Source: Owenia fusiformis
Taxonomy: Eukaryota > Annelida > Polychaeta > Sabellida > Oweniidae
Assembly: GCA_903813345.2 (NCBI GenBank)
Contig: CAIIXF020000001.1
Coordinates: 2,542,001-2,606,000 of the forward strand
DNA: 64,000 nt
Reading direction: 5' to 3'
Below are positions 12,159 through 25,256 of this stretch, piece after piece. The translations under genes and the position numbers were made by a program. The notes below the pieces were generated by a model. It searched no databases. It had not been told where the DNA came from and worked only from the letters and a program-made list of their open reading frames with translations. The stretch's first letter is position 1; each line of letters begins with the position of its first letter.

Positions 12159-14240
12159 TATGGATGCCTGGTACAGGTAATGTCCCTATAAATAGATATA
12201 TATGTTTAAACATACTACTGACGAAATATACCAATACGCGATAACGTTTAATTTCGTTCAGTTTAGCAACCTCTCGTTTGAAGAGCTCTCATGTATGGTA
12301 CAACTTCATCTACATCCGGGTTCTTTCCCATTGGATTACACAGGGGTGCTATTTTCAATGCCGCACTGCGGCTCTATTAAACATTTATGTAGAGTTTCAT
12401 TTGCACAAACGATAGGTATGTATGTAATTAAGATATATGACAAAGCAATTTGAGCTATAATCCCCAAATCCGAAGTAATGTGTAGTTAAAAATGCCGTCC
12501 AATTCCAGTGACGTCACTGATATACCAGAAATTGCTCAGACGCCATCGAATATCGAAAAATATAAATAATGTTACTTTGAATCTCCGATTATCTTTCTGA
12601 TTATTGAATAGATTGGATTATATAACTATGCTTGAGGGCTGATGGAAGATCAGAAGCTGAGAAACGTTCAGAGTAATCGACTCGTTCGGCGGGCCAATGA
12701 AAATTTGTCCCTTCCAAAGCGATGCATCATGGGAGATATTTATGTAAATTACCACCTGAACTCTTATCGCGAATAGGAGTATTACAATGGATAGACAATG
12801 TAAATGCTGGAAGCATATTATCTTTAAAAATCAGAATTTAGGACAAAACTTACATTCTCCGAAGCATTTTAGCAAGTTTCTTGAGATCCCTAGGTATCAA
12901 TGCATTTGGATGTAAATTAAGAACTAATTCTTTTCAAAAATTATTGAATTTTTCACCATACACATTTCTTTACATGAAGTCATATTCCTTTTATAAGACA
13001 ACATTAAGTGTAACAATGCAATGAACTAACTCAAAATCTGACATCTAAAAGAGAGAAAGCGCAATAGCACTTGGAATTTACTCTCAACTTGCCCATCCCT
13101 TCTAATCCCTATATAGTTGAGATTCTCAAAATTTCACACCAATTGTCTTTGATTTTTTTGATGAGTTACAACGGGATAAAATCCCAGTGACATTTCACCC
13201 CATGCCCTGAACTAAATGTGTTTTGTCATCCTGTGTGCTTTCTTGACAAAACATACCCACATAGCAAAAGAAATCATACATTTAACACATGATTACCTGT
13301 TATCTATTGAAGGTATCTTTGTTAAGCATATGTGGAACTCATAGCTTTTCCAGTCATTAGGCGTCACAATATAACATACTTTGTGTGTCAGTCACCAAGG
13401 ATTGAGTATAAACCTGAAATATATTTAAATAAATAAAATACATGAGATCAATAAACAAATGTTAAAAATATTTTGATTCTTGTGCATACTTTAAATATAT
13501 ATCTTATGAATCATGAAATTAAGTGAATTTTTTCCATACTGTATACAGCATTCTAGCTCAACTCAAACCATTATGTCATCTATTAAACTATCAATATAGC
13601 AAGTCATCTGTTGGCGTGTAATATGCAGGCACAATCAAACAACATTTCTAGAATAAGAAACTTTTCAGCCATATCAATTCATTGGGATTGTTCATATCCA
13701 AAAAGCCTCTACCAAGATAGATAGATGGTCTAAACTTCACTTTAGTACTTCAACATACATGTATAAATAATATCCTTGTTGATCTTGAAAGTCAGGTTTA
13801 ACATATTTTCAATGAAACTTTAACTGTAAGGGTCAAGTTATCAATTTCAATCCAAGGAGTCCAGTTATCACCTTGACAACCGTTTAACTAGTGACCTAGG
13901 CTTGAGTTTCTTATTGGTTATATTATGGAATGCAGTTATGTGAAATAGCGTCTTTGGATTGGCTGGAATCAGATATACCTTGCCTAGCTATATGTGAATC
14001 TGAAATTATTTCAAATGTAGTGGTGCAATTTTCTATATATTGGCAGCTCAGAAATAATGAGTAATGGTTGGATAAATTGTTTGAATTGAAAAAAAAACAC
14101 TGTCTTATTAAGGCAAAAAATCATAAAAACCTGTGAAAATAGATCCAAGGTGATAACTCATTTAGATCACAGGGTTACCAATATTTTGATGACACTTTAT
14201 TTTCTAAAAAAGAAAAAGGCCTACTCATCTTCCAATAACC
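12159..14240. other. Upstream region of the zinc-finger gene
   Basis: No coding sequence is supported. Just upstream of ATG 12158 in transcript order is an acceptor-like site, so the promoter probably lies within the next kilobase or further. The sequence from about 12240 to 12740 is less AT-rich than its surroundings and could hold the promoter, but no core element is diagnostic. The rest is AT-rich and unremarkable. Confidence 0.4.
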
Positions 14241-15435
14241 CAGATGCGAGTAGAAATAATCTTGATTTACAAAATTCAGTCAAAGTAATATCATATTTGA
14301 AATCTACATGTAAAATTACATCTAGAAATGTGGTTTTAAAAAGTGGTTATCAACTTTGAAAAATTAATTTTCTTTGAAAATGTGACTTCTAGCTCGGGGA
14401 GATTCCCCATAGACCCCATGCTATAAAATCACGAAAAATGAAATAACTTTTCTTTTAGTGGACAGATAATATTTTGCTTTACTGGACATATTTTCATTAG
14501 TATAAGTATCAGACACATAAGGGTTACCGTATTCTCTGTAATTAGCGCCCAGGGCGTTTAGAAAATTGAAAATACATTATTTAGACCATTCTAATAAGCG
14601 CCCATGTATGAAAGAAATCAGAAATCCCGAGGAATTTCATGTATGGCAATTTTTCTTGACAAGAATGCATTTTCTTCAACATATTTTTATAATAATATGA
14701 CAAGTGCTGTTATTGGAGAGAATACGGTAAAGATCGCTTAGACAATATTGACAGTGGTTGAAGACCCGTCTATGTCTAATTTATTTCCGGCACGCCCACT
14801 TTGTCATTATCGCCGATTACCTTCAATATTTCCACTAGAGACTGCTGGATATCGATCTAAAGTTATACATTATTTCTAATTTGATGAGAGATCATCATTA
14901 TTCGTGCAAAAGCCGTGTAAAAGTCGAGAAACATTAAAAAGAAACCAGAAAGTTCATGACCTTGACATGCGCAGAACATCTGCGCAGTAGCTTTTGAAAT
15001 TTCTGAATGCCGATAAAGAACAATTCCTTCATTCATTATGGACTATTTGGAGACAATATTAGCATGGTATGGTGTGGGAAGCACCCATCGATAGATATGT
15101 ATCGAGAGGATGCATAGAATTACAAAACGCGTCGTGTTTACAGCAGTTTTAGGGTAAGTACTCTATTATCGCCCGCTCCTGGATTTTGAGAAATATTTTT
15201 TTCCTGATATATTCTTCAATTCTTGTTGATTCCTCGATGTTTCTTGAACTTTGTGAAGCGGGGTGGGCGCTTATTAGAGAGTGGGCGGTAATTACAGAGA
15301 ATACGGTATATGAAAATTGAGCCACTTAAATTGATAATATTCAAGTTTAAGGGAACTTTCTTATATACCTGCCATGTTAATTGACCCGAATCAGCCACCT
15401 GGTGGTGAAACTGGTAACTACTTACTCGCATTTGG
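14241..15435. mobile_element. MITE-like element (CAGATGCGAGTAG ends), split by a TA-element
   Basis: The ends are CAGATGCGAGTAG (14241) and ACTCGCATTTGGG (near 15434), in inverted orientation. An inverted relative lies at about 20742-21167 and aligns over nearly the whole length. This copy is interrupted by the 780 bp element at 14527-15306. No coding capacity is seen. The superfamily is unknown. Confidence 0.65.
14527..15306. mobile_element. 780-bp TIR element with TA duplication
   Basis: The terminal inverted repeats start CCGTATTCTCTGTAATTA and continue into a GCGCCC/GGGCGGT-like stretch. The element is flanked by TA on both sides (14525-14526 and 15307-15308). The related element at 20742-21167 has the uninterrupted target, TTTTCATATAACCC, at 20861-20874, with only one TA. 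That empty site confirms the ends and the TA duplication, which is typical of Tc1/mariner-like transposition. There is no transposase, so it is non-autonomous. Confidence 0.8.
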
Positions 15436-15873
15436 GTAATTGCAAACATACTGTTAATCTCGAGTTTTGTGTCCATTATAGGTTCTCTTCAACATGTTCA
15501 TGAAGAATAATTTGACTGAATTTAGCAACCTGACCCATACAAAACCCGTAGCACTACCTTGTTCTATATTTTCAGCCATATTTTTCAGAGGCCTAAAAAT
15601 GTATTGACGTAAAAATCAAGAAACAAAATACAAGCTTTGGAGGGCATCTTACTTTCTGCTAGTTAGACCTTGATATATATTATGGTATTGAAAAGGTTAA
15701 ATTTTTGAGATATAAATGAATCTTATAAAACTCATATCTTTCCACAATTTAGAGTAACCCTGTATTATCATAGCTCCACATTATTACTACTAGACTGTAA
15801 TACACTTTTTTCTAAGTTTCTAAACAACATTTGAAAACCAAGCTACAATTCATTTTTAATTTCCTCAATACTA

Positions 15874-16264
15874 GAGTCCATTTCACTGGTTCATTTCGTC
15901 AGTAGAACGGCAAAAATAAGAAATTGGGAGACCATTGTGCAATAATATATGGAAAAGTATTTTCATAATGTACATGAATGACATTTGTTTATTTCAGATT
16001 TTTTAGTTTTTTGTGCAATAAGCCTGTGCCGTCTTGTAATTTGAAGAATTTCAGCCATGTTAATCTTATTGAAAATAACATGGCAGAGAAACATCCAAAT
16101 ATAAGAGGCCACACACTTTATAAGCCAAACTAGAAGCAATCCAAGATATACAAATGTCATTCATGTACATTATGAATATACCTTTCCATATATTATTGCA
16201 CAATGGTCTCCCAATTTCTTATTTTTGCCGTTCTACTGACGAAATGAACCAGTGAAATGGACTC
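15874..16264. mobile_element. 391-bp palindromic MITE, copy 1 (TA target)
   Basis: The arms are about 115 bp and start GAGTCCATTTCACTGGTTC; the element is flanked by TA (15872-15873 and 16265-16266). A near-identical copy in the opposite orientation lies at 43775-44165. The middle, between the arms, is open for a 65-residue peptide in both copies, but this is best explained by high copy identity rather than coding. Confidence 0.85.
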
Positions 16265-16433
16265 TAGCTTGATGCAACAAGGGGCAACAAGGATGGGTTA
16301 CCTGAGACTAACATATGTAAAATGAATAGAAACCAAGGAAATATATAGAGGTTATTTACTAGGAGGGATTCAATATGGGTTTTATTCCGAGGGACAATAT
16401 GATATTTCCTAAAGGCCAGGAAATGCTGATGTT

Positions 16434-18110
16434 TCAAGAAAATGGCTGCCTTTTCAATTTTCCAAACTTGTTCTCCAACTCACTTACCAAAGAAGACAAT
16501 GTTATGATATTTTCCTGAAAAAAGCAAGGAAAAGCACACATGCCTCCATACTTTATTTTGTACCAGAAAAAAAATATATATAAAAAAACAAAATGATATA
16601 TAATAGAACAATTGTCAACAACCCTGGCTCGAGATATAACCATTTATGTGACATGAGGGTCAAAAAACACCTTTTCAATTTTCATCGATTTTGCGAACAA
16701 TAGCCTATTTCTACCAAATTTTACTGTTCAGTTAAAAATTGCAACATTGTCATGAGTCTTTCATAATTGGATATTATATATTGTTTTCATTCAGTTTTTG
16801 AACCATTCATGCTCAATAAACATGTGTATGCTTATAAAACAAATTAGTTTCTTCTTAAGTCTGTCCAAATATGGCTCAATAGACCCACCCCCCGGACCAA
16901 TCCTCTGATCGGATTATTCGCTAAAGACGCGAAAGCCTTTGGTATAATTGATGGATCTCTGTGGAAGTACTGTTGAACTCGTAATTATTCATTCTTTCAG
17001 TTTGTCTACATCCCTGATAGGCTAGTGATCTTCATAGACCAACTGTTCTAAATGCCCCAAGTACTATACATGTTATCAACAGGATAGACTCTGTATATCA
17101 GTAAGCAAGAATAGGTACATTTGCGATAAAAGGCTCCTCAAATCGAGATGACATTTTTCTGAAAGGGTAGTGGTGTCCACTCGGAGTTTCCAAAAAAGGA
17201 AAGACCGTACAGGCCCTGTTTTTGTTGAACCAGGAGCAAAAATATACTCTGAATGTTAATGACATGAGGTGTTAAAAAGGACTCCTCAAGGATATAAAAA
17301 ACATGTGAAAGAAATTTCATTTTCTGATAGGAAAGTGCTTCATCACACAGGTCCAATGCTACCCTGGAGTTTTTGGAGATTCGAAATGACACCAACTCTA
17401 GCCCGGACAAATGGCTTACTGACAGTCCAGATGCCAATAATGTTGATTACCACACCTGGGGGCATCTAGAACAGTTGTTATTTAAAGATACCCAGCCTAT
17501 CAGGGATGTAGAGGAACTAAAAGAAAGAATAATAAATAGCAGTTGAATGGTACTTCCGCATACATCCATCAATTATGCCATCAACCAATGGCTTCTGCTT
17601 CTTAAGCGAATAATCTGATCAGAGGATGGGTCCGGGGGATGGGTCTATTGAGCCATATTTGGACATACTGAAGAAGAAATTAATTTGTTTTATAAGCATA
17701 CACATGTTTATTGAGCATGAATGGTTCAAAAACTGAATGAAAACAATATATAATATCCAATTATGAAAGACTCATGAAAATGTTGCAATTTTTAACTGAA
17801 CAGTAAAAGGTAGAAATAGGCTTTTGTTCGCAAAATTGATGAAAATTGAAAAGGTGTTTTTTGACCCCCATGTCACATAATTGGTTATATTTCTATATGG
17901 AGTTATTGAAAATGGTGCTGTTATATATCATTTTGTTGCAAATTAAATTATCTTTAAAATGATATATCATTGCTGGTGTACCTGTTAGAAAATAAAAATT
18001 TATCAGGACTAATGGCTAGGGGGGTGGTTTTTTTGGCCCACCCTGTATATATCTTGAAAATAACATGTGCAGATATAACAATTTTTCAGAAATGTTTTCT
18101 TTCCACCAGT
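16434..18110. mobile_element. Nested pair: TTAA-family MITE interrupted by a long foldback element
   Basis: 16434-16570 and 18056-18110 match two adjoining parts of the TTAA-flanked MITE at 26765-27168. Between them is a long inverted-repeat element with arms of about 16590-17040 and 17490-17935. The arms pair over several hundred bases, with sparse mismatches. Its right end, read inward, is CAGGGTGGGCCAAAAAAACC, which resembles the mariner-type ends at 40704 and 42454. No transposase frame is seen. Confidence 0.65.
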
Positions 18111-18160
18111 GCCTTTTATATATATGTGGTAGTTTAATCTTTCTAACATAATATAGAAAA

Positions 18161-19506
18161 CGGAGTGGCTCCAGGACCGACAATTGTCGGTACTGGAGAT
18201 TGTCCAGGGCTATTTGCTTGGGTACCGACAATTGTCGGCACTCTATCGTCACCTAGTAGTGCCAGATAGAGAACCGACAATTGTCGGTACGCAAGTGGCT
18301 GCTACGTGTTTTTGCTAGAGAGCCGACAATTTCATAAATAAATCCACTACTTTTACTTTGAGATTAACCCTATCACTGGTAGCGCAGTGGTTAGCGAGCA
18401 CGACTCAAACACACTCGGTCCCGAGTTCGAATCCTGGCAGGACCTACTTTTTTTTGAGGGGGGGGGGGGCATAGTGCTTCTTTTGCAGTATTTATTTCAA
18501 CAAAAAAAGATTCAACTTCCATCAAAATTGTCGTACAAGCTTCAATTAAAAAACATTTTAAAGCTCTTTTCTTGTTCTATCTAATGGGTCGATATATACA
18601 GTTAGGGGAGGGGAAGCTTTCGCCCCCGTTGCTCTCTACCCTTACTACGCCATTGCACAGAAGAAATATCTCATTTGGAATATATCACGGTTTACTTTGC
18701 GTTTGGTAGCTCTCTCATGCGAGATGGAATCGTGGCCATTAACTAAGGGAGCCAAATGCAACTTCCATCAAAAATTGTGCTATAAGGTATGAGTACCGTA
18801 ATCCAACACCAAATTCGAAAATTCATAACAATACTTTGCACATATGGCGTTCGTGACCAACTATGAAACGCTTACCCCCCCCATAGTGTTATATATCAAA
18901 ATGCACCTGTCCATATAGGGGTTCGATTGACCTACATCAAATTATAGGGAGTCCGGTTACTTTTTGAGATATCAGCGTCCGTTTATTGTAACTCGCGTTT
19001 GCTACCACTTCCTCAATTCTGATATGACGGGCAAACGCGTAGTAAACATGCTCACGTTCGGAACTATTTTGACCTACATCGCTATTTTCGTAGTTCAAAT
19101 GTAAGTTGAACTCCTCTTTATTTTGATACCAAATAGTGGCATACTAGGTACCCTAGAAGCCAACTATGGGTTATTTAGAACGATACCACAGGTTTTTAAA
19201 TGGACTATATAGGGGTCATACCTTTTGGCGGATGGATATGGAACCTCATACCATAAGCTTCAAATAAAAAACATTCTAGCTATTTTCTAGTGGGTTTTGC
19301 ACTTTTTCCCAAAATATCCGTATGATATCTGAAATATCCCCCGCGTATTGCGCATGCGCTAGAAAATTCCAAAATCATTATTTGTCGGTCCTCTAGCGTG
19401 TAAACACAGCATATCTCCCGTACCGACAATTTATTTGTCGGTCCTCTAGCGTGCCACCATATCAGAGTCTAGAGTACCGACAATTGTCGGTACTCTAGCC
19501 TTTACG
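18161..19506. mobile_element. Foldback-like transposon, copy A (9-bp TSD)
   Basis: The left end is CGGAGTGGCTCCAGGACCGA and the right end is TACTCTAGCCTTTACG. It is flanked by a perfect 9 bp duplication, TATAGAAAA (18152-18160 and 19507-19515). Each end carries multiple copies of the perfect palindrome ACCGACAATTGTCGGT (18176, 18224 with one change, 18273, 19476), plus half-sites. A tRNA-like segment lies inside (about 18372-18447). There is no transposase. Relative to copy B it lacks about 240 bp in the right half. A 9 bp duplication points to Mutator-like or foldback elements. Confidence 0.85.
18372..18447 (+). ncRNA. tRNA-like (Pol III A/B box) module inside transposon A
   Basis: A box-like GGTAGCGCAGTGGTTAGCGA and B box-like GAGTTCGAATCC are spaced as in a tRNA, followed by a T run. 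Copy B has the same module at about 27805-27880. The arms do not fold into a clean cloverleaf, so this is a tRNA-derived (SINE-like) segment rather than a functional tRNA gene. Confidence 0.6.
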
Positions 19507-19912
19507 TATAGAAAAAGTATTTAATGATTTTGCACTTACCAAGAGATCAAAAGATGGGGCTCTGCATGTGATTCCAATTCTTATTCACTTTGTACATAAT
19601 CTCCCATATTGTAGATACATGTACATCTGAAAATCATCAATTTTGAGAACATAAAATCCAACAATAATTTCAATCATCTATATCACAGTGTTTTGTGTAT
19701 ATATAAAGTAGATACTAGTTAATGAATACATGTACACAAGTTGGTAGCAATGTGCACCTATGCAGAACTGGTAGTAGTGATAACACCACATGAGATGACT
19801 ATGGCTAATCAGCCATGCTAGGCAATGCATGTTATCAGGTAATCACAATGATAAACTGCAGATTTTCCTATGGTTAAATTAGCCCTATTCACATGTCAGC
19901 ATGTTGATGATT

Positions 19913-20400
19913 CAGGCCTGTCAACTGTCCCGCAATTTGCGTATTTGTCACGCATTTGCTGAAGAATTTGAAGTCACGCCAGTTTTTTTTGCGTGACAGA
20001 AAATGTCACGCAAATACGCATTTTACCTGGTAATTGTCACGCAAAAATATTTCTGTAGAAAATTTTTCAAAATATGTTGACGATACAGCAAAAATACGAA
20101 CGTCGGAAAAAACCGAACGCAATTTGTTCGGATTTGTCACACGAATCCCGTATGTGTCACGCATGTCAATTGAAAATTTTCGTACCTACCCCCCCCCCCC
20201 CCCCGTTGACGACATCGCGAGTGTAGTGAGCGCGAAAAATTGAGGTGTCCAAAATTTGATTAAATGCAATAAAATTGAAAACAAGGTGCTCAAATTGTGG
20301 CCAAGATGTTCAGATTTGGACCAAGGTGTCCAAAATTTGAACAAAGGTGTTCAACATTTGCAAGTCACTCATGTTAGGTGTCCCCAAGTTGACAGGCCTG
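19913..20400. mobile_element. 488-bp TIR element, possibly hAT-like
   Basis: The ends are CAGGCCTGTCAACT and its inverse, flanked by ATGATT on both sides; the duplication could be up to 8 bp because the end is itself palindromic. Inside are repeated GTCACGCAAATACG-type words and a poly-C run. No coding sequence is supported. The CAGG start and a 6-8 bp duplication are compatible with a non-autonomous hAT element. Confidence 0.6.
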
Positions 20401-20577
20401 ATGATTGAGCATACTTTTTCCCATGCACATAAAATGTTAAGTTTCTTTGACTGGCCCATTTGGTTTTGTATTCATGCAAAGCAACCAAGTATGTCCACAA
20501 ATACAACATCACAAATCATATCATTTTTTGATGTTACCATAGTTACCAGTTATCTGGTTAATTTTATCCAATATTAA

Positions 20578-21295
20578 GGTACAGCTGGAAAATAACATTT
20601 TGGGAAAAAATTGCTACACCTGCACATGTTGTTTTCTGGTACAAAATTAAGTATGAAGGCATGTGTGTATCTCCTTCCTTTTTTTCAGGAAAGTATCATT
20701 ACACTGTCTACTTTTACTAAACTTGGAAACAGGTCAATAACGCAGATGCGAGTAGGTAGTTTCCAGATTCACCACCAGGTGGCTCGTTCGGGTCAGATAG
20801 CATGGCGGGTATAGTAGAAAGTTCCCTTTAACTTAAATTACATCTATTTGCGTGGTTCAATTTTCATATAACCCTTATGTATCTAATAGTTATGTAAATT
20901 AAAATATGTCCAGTAAAAGAAAATGTTATCTGTCCAATACAAGAAAAGATAATTCACTTTTTGTGATTTTGTAACGTGGGGTCTATGGGGAATCAACCCG
21001 AACAAGAAGTCACATTTTCAAAAAAAAAAACATTTTCAAAGTTGATAGACAATTTTCGAAACCATACTTCTAGATGTCCTTTTACATGCAGATTTCAAAT
21101 ATGACATCGCTTTGACTGAATTTTGAATATTTAATGACGTAAATCAAGATTATTTCTACTCGCATCTAGTCTATTGTAGCTCCTGTGTTGTCTGGAAACT
21201 TCAAAAGAAAATTTGGAAAAATAGAAAGTGTGAAATATCAGAATTTCCTGGAGTACCCATTGAACTCTTACCAGATTTACTAAAAGAAGACAATG
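20578..21295. mobile_element. TTAA-family MITE (copy 2) carrying a nested MITE
   Basis: The left end, GGTACAGCTGGAAAATAACA after TTAA (20574-20577), matches the intact copy at 26765. It is interrupted at about 20742-21167 by the CAGATGCGAGTAG element. Beyond that, the central part continues to about 21295, and the right terminal repeat is missing. The uninterrupted counterpart of the insertion site is near 27000-27025. Confidence 0.65.
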
Positions 21296-21656
21296 TAATA
21301 TGAAATATGAAATATAGCATTGTACCATATTCAATATGAAACACATCACTATACAATATGTTGGCTGATCCATACTAAAGTTAGCCCAAAGCAATTTGAG
21401 TTGATAGGCGTTACTGCACACACCAAATGGACTTCCTTGTCTCATCATTTCAATTCATATTTACTGCCTATTGATGTAGAAAATGATCAGTGAAGCAAAC
21501 CGAATTGGCATGAATTCAATGTGACCACATCCCACCTATTGAATAAGTAGGTACTTATATCTATATCTATAATTCTGGAAGAAGGATAGTCCTGTATAAT
21601 CCAGATACTTAAAGGTTAAAACAGGGATGGACCGTATGAGTATTAACTCATGAACA

Positions 21657-22051
21657 AAGGACGATTCTCGGTTTGGAGAACGAAGTTCATCAATCTAAAT
21701 GAGCATTATCCCTGCTTCGGACAAATTTGATTTTTTTACATAATATAGATTTGAATGTCTTCTTTTGAATAGTCATAATTTAATTTGGGTAATATTTCTA
21801 GATTTTTCGCAAAAAAATATCAGCGCAGTACACTGATGAACTTCTTTCCCCAAATCGAGACTTGTATTTTATTGAATCGGTCTATTTGAGCATTATCCCT
21901 GCTTCAGACCAATTTGTAATTTTTACATCTTGTAGATTTAATTGTCCTCTTTTGAATATTTATAGTTTAATTTGGGTAATATTTCTATATTTTTCATGAA
22001 AATTTTTTTAGCCCAGGAGGCTGTTCTCCAAACCGAGAATCGTCCTTTGAA
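21657..22051. mobile_element. MITE-like element with two internal direct copies
   Basis: The ends AAAGGACGATTCTCGGTTTG and its inverse enclose two direct copies, about 190 bp each, of a unit containing TGAGCATTATCCCTGCTTC and TTTAATTTGGGTAATATTTC. No coding sequence is supported. Confidence 0.6.
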
Positions 22052-22069
22052 AGTAGATTTCATATCTTA

Positions 22070-23360
22070 AGGTAGAAGTTCAATGTCTATTCCGAAGTCA
22101 GTTCACACGTTCCTAATACCAAAAATGAGAACTATATACAACATCGATATTTGTTCATTTGAAAAATCTCGCTTTGCTGTTCAAATGCAGCATGGCGCGA
22201 TCCAGATTAAGACGCAAAGCATCACTAATACTGTATTAAACCCTGAGAGACCGGATACGAAACACCGCAGAATCCATGACACACTAATGCTGTCATTATA
22301 TAAAATGGAATAATAATATTTTACCACAGATTCATATTATTCTATATTTTATTTTTTCTCAAGATACGGACAGTGAATTCTTTTGAAACACTTTTGTATT
22401 CTCATAGAATAATCAGAAAATCTGAATTGTGTAGTTTTAAAAAAAATAAACAAGAATTTCGTATTGTTGAGAACAATGTTAAAGGATAGGTATCGATATG
22501 GAGAACTGAATTCAACAATGTTTTTCTCTTAAACCAATCATTGAAAACATTCTGTAAAAAAACATGGTATTTTATGTAATGTTGACTAATTGACAACAAT
22601 TTAATGCGAAAATTATTTAGAAATATTTTATATAACTGTTTTTGTTAACATTTTTTGATTTTTAGTGCAATTGTTTTTGCTCCTTTCTACCAATTCTTGA
22701 GAATGAAATAAAATGTCTTTCCGAACCTTGTTGGAACAAAATAGCATATACAACATGTTTTTAGACCTCTCAATATTAAAGTTATACAAAGGAATTTTGG
22801 GTTGATTTTCAAAAAGTATTCAAAAAATTAAAATAAAATCCCCCAAAATAAATAAAAATCAAGAAAAACCTTTTATTTCATTAACAAGATACTTTTTTAA
22901 AATCAACCAAAATTTCCTTTGTACAATTACAATATTGAGAGACCTAAACATGTTGTGTTTATGTCGTTTTGTTCCAATGAGGTTCGGAAAGATGTTTAAT
23001 TTCACTCTGGAAACGTGATACCAAGAACAAAACAAGTGTTTGATGTGTTTTTTAAAACAATATAGATGAACGTATGTATATATATAAATTATATTGTTAC
23101 CATTCAAAAGATGGCTATTAAATTGACAATTTGTAAGATTTTCAGAAATTTTTGATGACTGGTTTAAGAGAAACGTGTGTTAAAAAAGTTTGCCATATCG
23201 ATACCCATTCTTTAAACATTTTCCAGAAATAACTAAACAGTCAATCTTCCTAATTTTCACATATTTTGTTATTCATCAGTATATCTTTCACCTTGATTTT
23301 TTAAAGAAAATCTGAATTGAAAAGAAAAGTTGGTCAACATTGAAGTTCTACCTTACATGT
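22070..23360. mobile_element. Palindromic element family, copy 1
   Basis: Outer inverted words are TTAAGGTAGAAGTTCAATG (about 22069) and ATTGAAGTTCTACCTTA (about 23340). Inner arms include GGTATCGATATGG (22489) and CCATATCGATACC (23190), with flanking TTTCTCTTAAACCA-type words. A related copy in the opposite orientation lies at about 46238-47262, in protease intron 1. No coding sequence is supported. Confidence 0.6.
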
Positions 23361-23669
23361 AACAACACTGTCATGATTCTAAAGGGGCAACAAGGTATGT
23401 GAGAAAATTCAAAAATTTTACTTTTTCTGAGCTATCAGGGCAACTAAACATCTGACATACCTTTTTTCTTAAAATGTATGGATAGACTATCAATTTCAGC
23501 ATTAAGAAGTGTAAATTCAGTTCAAAGTTTCTATGTTATGAAGCTACCAAATAGTGTAAATGTATATATTTTCAGACTATGTAGAACTCTATATGCAAAC
23601 TACATAACAGCATTGCTAAGCATAGTTAATCCCATTGAATGACTATGGCTGCTATTTTTGGAAATGGCC

Positions 23670-24420
23670 ACCTATACATTGAAGGTCAATCTGTTTTGGC
23701 CTAAAGAAGGTCATTGAAGGTCAAATCTCGAATCTACTGTCAGATTTGAACTTTTGAGAACTTGTAAATTCTCAAATTGGTCAATTTGAAGCAAGTTGAA
23801 AAAAGACCTTTTTTGACATCGGAAAAATACCTTTTTTGAAATTCAGAAGCTCATTGAAGGTCAAATCCTTTTTGACATTGACAAGATCATTGAAGGTCAA
23901 ATCTCAAATTTATAGTCAAATTTGAACCTTTGAGAACTTGTAGATGATTTTGAAAAAAGAAATTGGTCAATTTGAAGCAAGTTGAAAAAATACCTTTTGA
24001 CCTTTTTTGACCCTGAGATGTTCATTGAAGGTCATATCTCAAATTTATTGTTAGATTTGAACTTTTGAGATCTTGTAGATTCTCAAATTGGTCAATTTGA
24101 AGAAAGTTGAAAAAATACCTCTTTTGACCCGAGAAAAATAACTTTTTTGAAGTTCAGAAGCTCATTGAAGGTCAAATCTTTTTTGACCTTGACAAGGTCA
24201 TTGAAGGTCAAATCTCAAATCTATAGTCAGATTTTAACTTTGTGAGAACTTGTACATGATTTTGAAAAAAGAAATTGGTCAATTTGAACCAAGTTGAAAA
24301 AATACATTTTTTTACCCTGAGACGCTCATTGAAGGTCAAATCTCAAATTTTAAGTCAGATTTGAACTTCTGAGAACTTATTGTAGATGATGTTGAAAAAA
24401 ATTTAGCTTGAAACTTATAG
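23670..24420. repeat. Decayed tandem array, GAAGGTCAAATCTCAAATTT family
   Basis: About five diverged copies of a unit of roughly 110-160 bp, marked by CATTGAAGGTCAAATCT, AGATTTGAACTTTTGAGAAC and TTGGTCAATTTGAAGCAAGT. The same family appears inverted at 36530-37090, and a fragment of it opens the window. Confidence 0.75.
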
Positions 24421-24504
24421 GCAATAATATAGCACACGATGGTTTGATGGAAATTTCCCAGTACACAGCCCCAGTCACGCTTTCGCACCTGACCATGATT
24501 AGAC

Positions 24505-24581
24505 CTAACCAAACCCGTCTGGCCCAGTTATCTACTCTACGACGTCAGGAGTAGATAACTGGGCCAGACGGGTTTGGTTAG
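24505..24581. repeat. Perfect 33-bp hairpin
   Basis: The arms 24505-24537 and 24549-24581 are exact reverse complements (CTAACCAAACCCGTCTGG... against ...CCAGACGGGTTTGGTTAG), with an 11 base loop. It lies about 700 bp upstream of the BLOC1S5 start codon. It may be a tiny MITE; its function is unknown. Confidence 0.9.
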
Positions 24582-25256
24582 ATTAGACCTATCAGTAAGC
24601 ATGTACCAAGGATGCAACACGCCTGTGTGTAACCTTGCACCATACTATGGATTGATCAATCAAAATAGTCAGCAGCAGCACCATCTATCTTATAAAATAT
24701 AGACTTGTATGTGTAGTTTAACATTGGTGTGGTAATCGAAACCTGACAAACCTAGTGAACCAAAAACATAAACTCATCCAATCATGGCGTAGTTCAATAC
24801 AAATGTAGGTCAAAATATCATTCGATAACATTTACACTTCAGAGATTCAAAGTTTAATCTTACCTCTGGAAAATTGAAAAACAAATGCTGATAACATTAC
24901 ACTTCAAAAGTTTTATGGTACTTATTGTACAAAAAGTGACAAAGTAACAAAAATACTCACATTCAAAATGTATATGCAGTCTTGCGGAATACGAAGCTTT
25001 CTGAATGAACTGATCCGAGAGGGGACATAGGATTGACTTACTTTATTAATCACCTTTTTGCTTTATAGACAGACAGGAAAATACAAACGTTGAAAGGTTT
25101 AAAAGTTTTTTTGTTCATAAATAGTCACACTAGGTAGTTGAATTCAAAAAATAATTATATAATTACATAATCAATGAAACGTGTTCTTAGTTCAAAGGTC
25201 AACTTCGTCCAACCTTCATCCCCTTCTAACAAGTAGCAACTATTTTTCTTTTCGAC

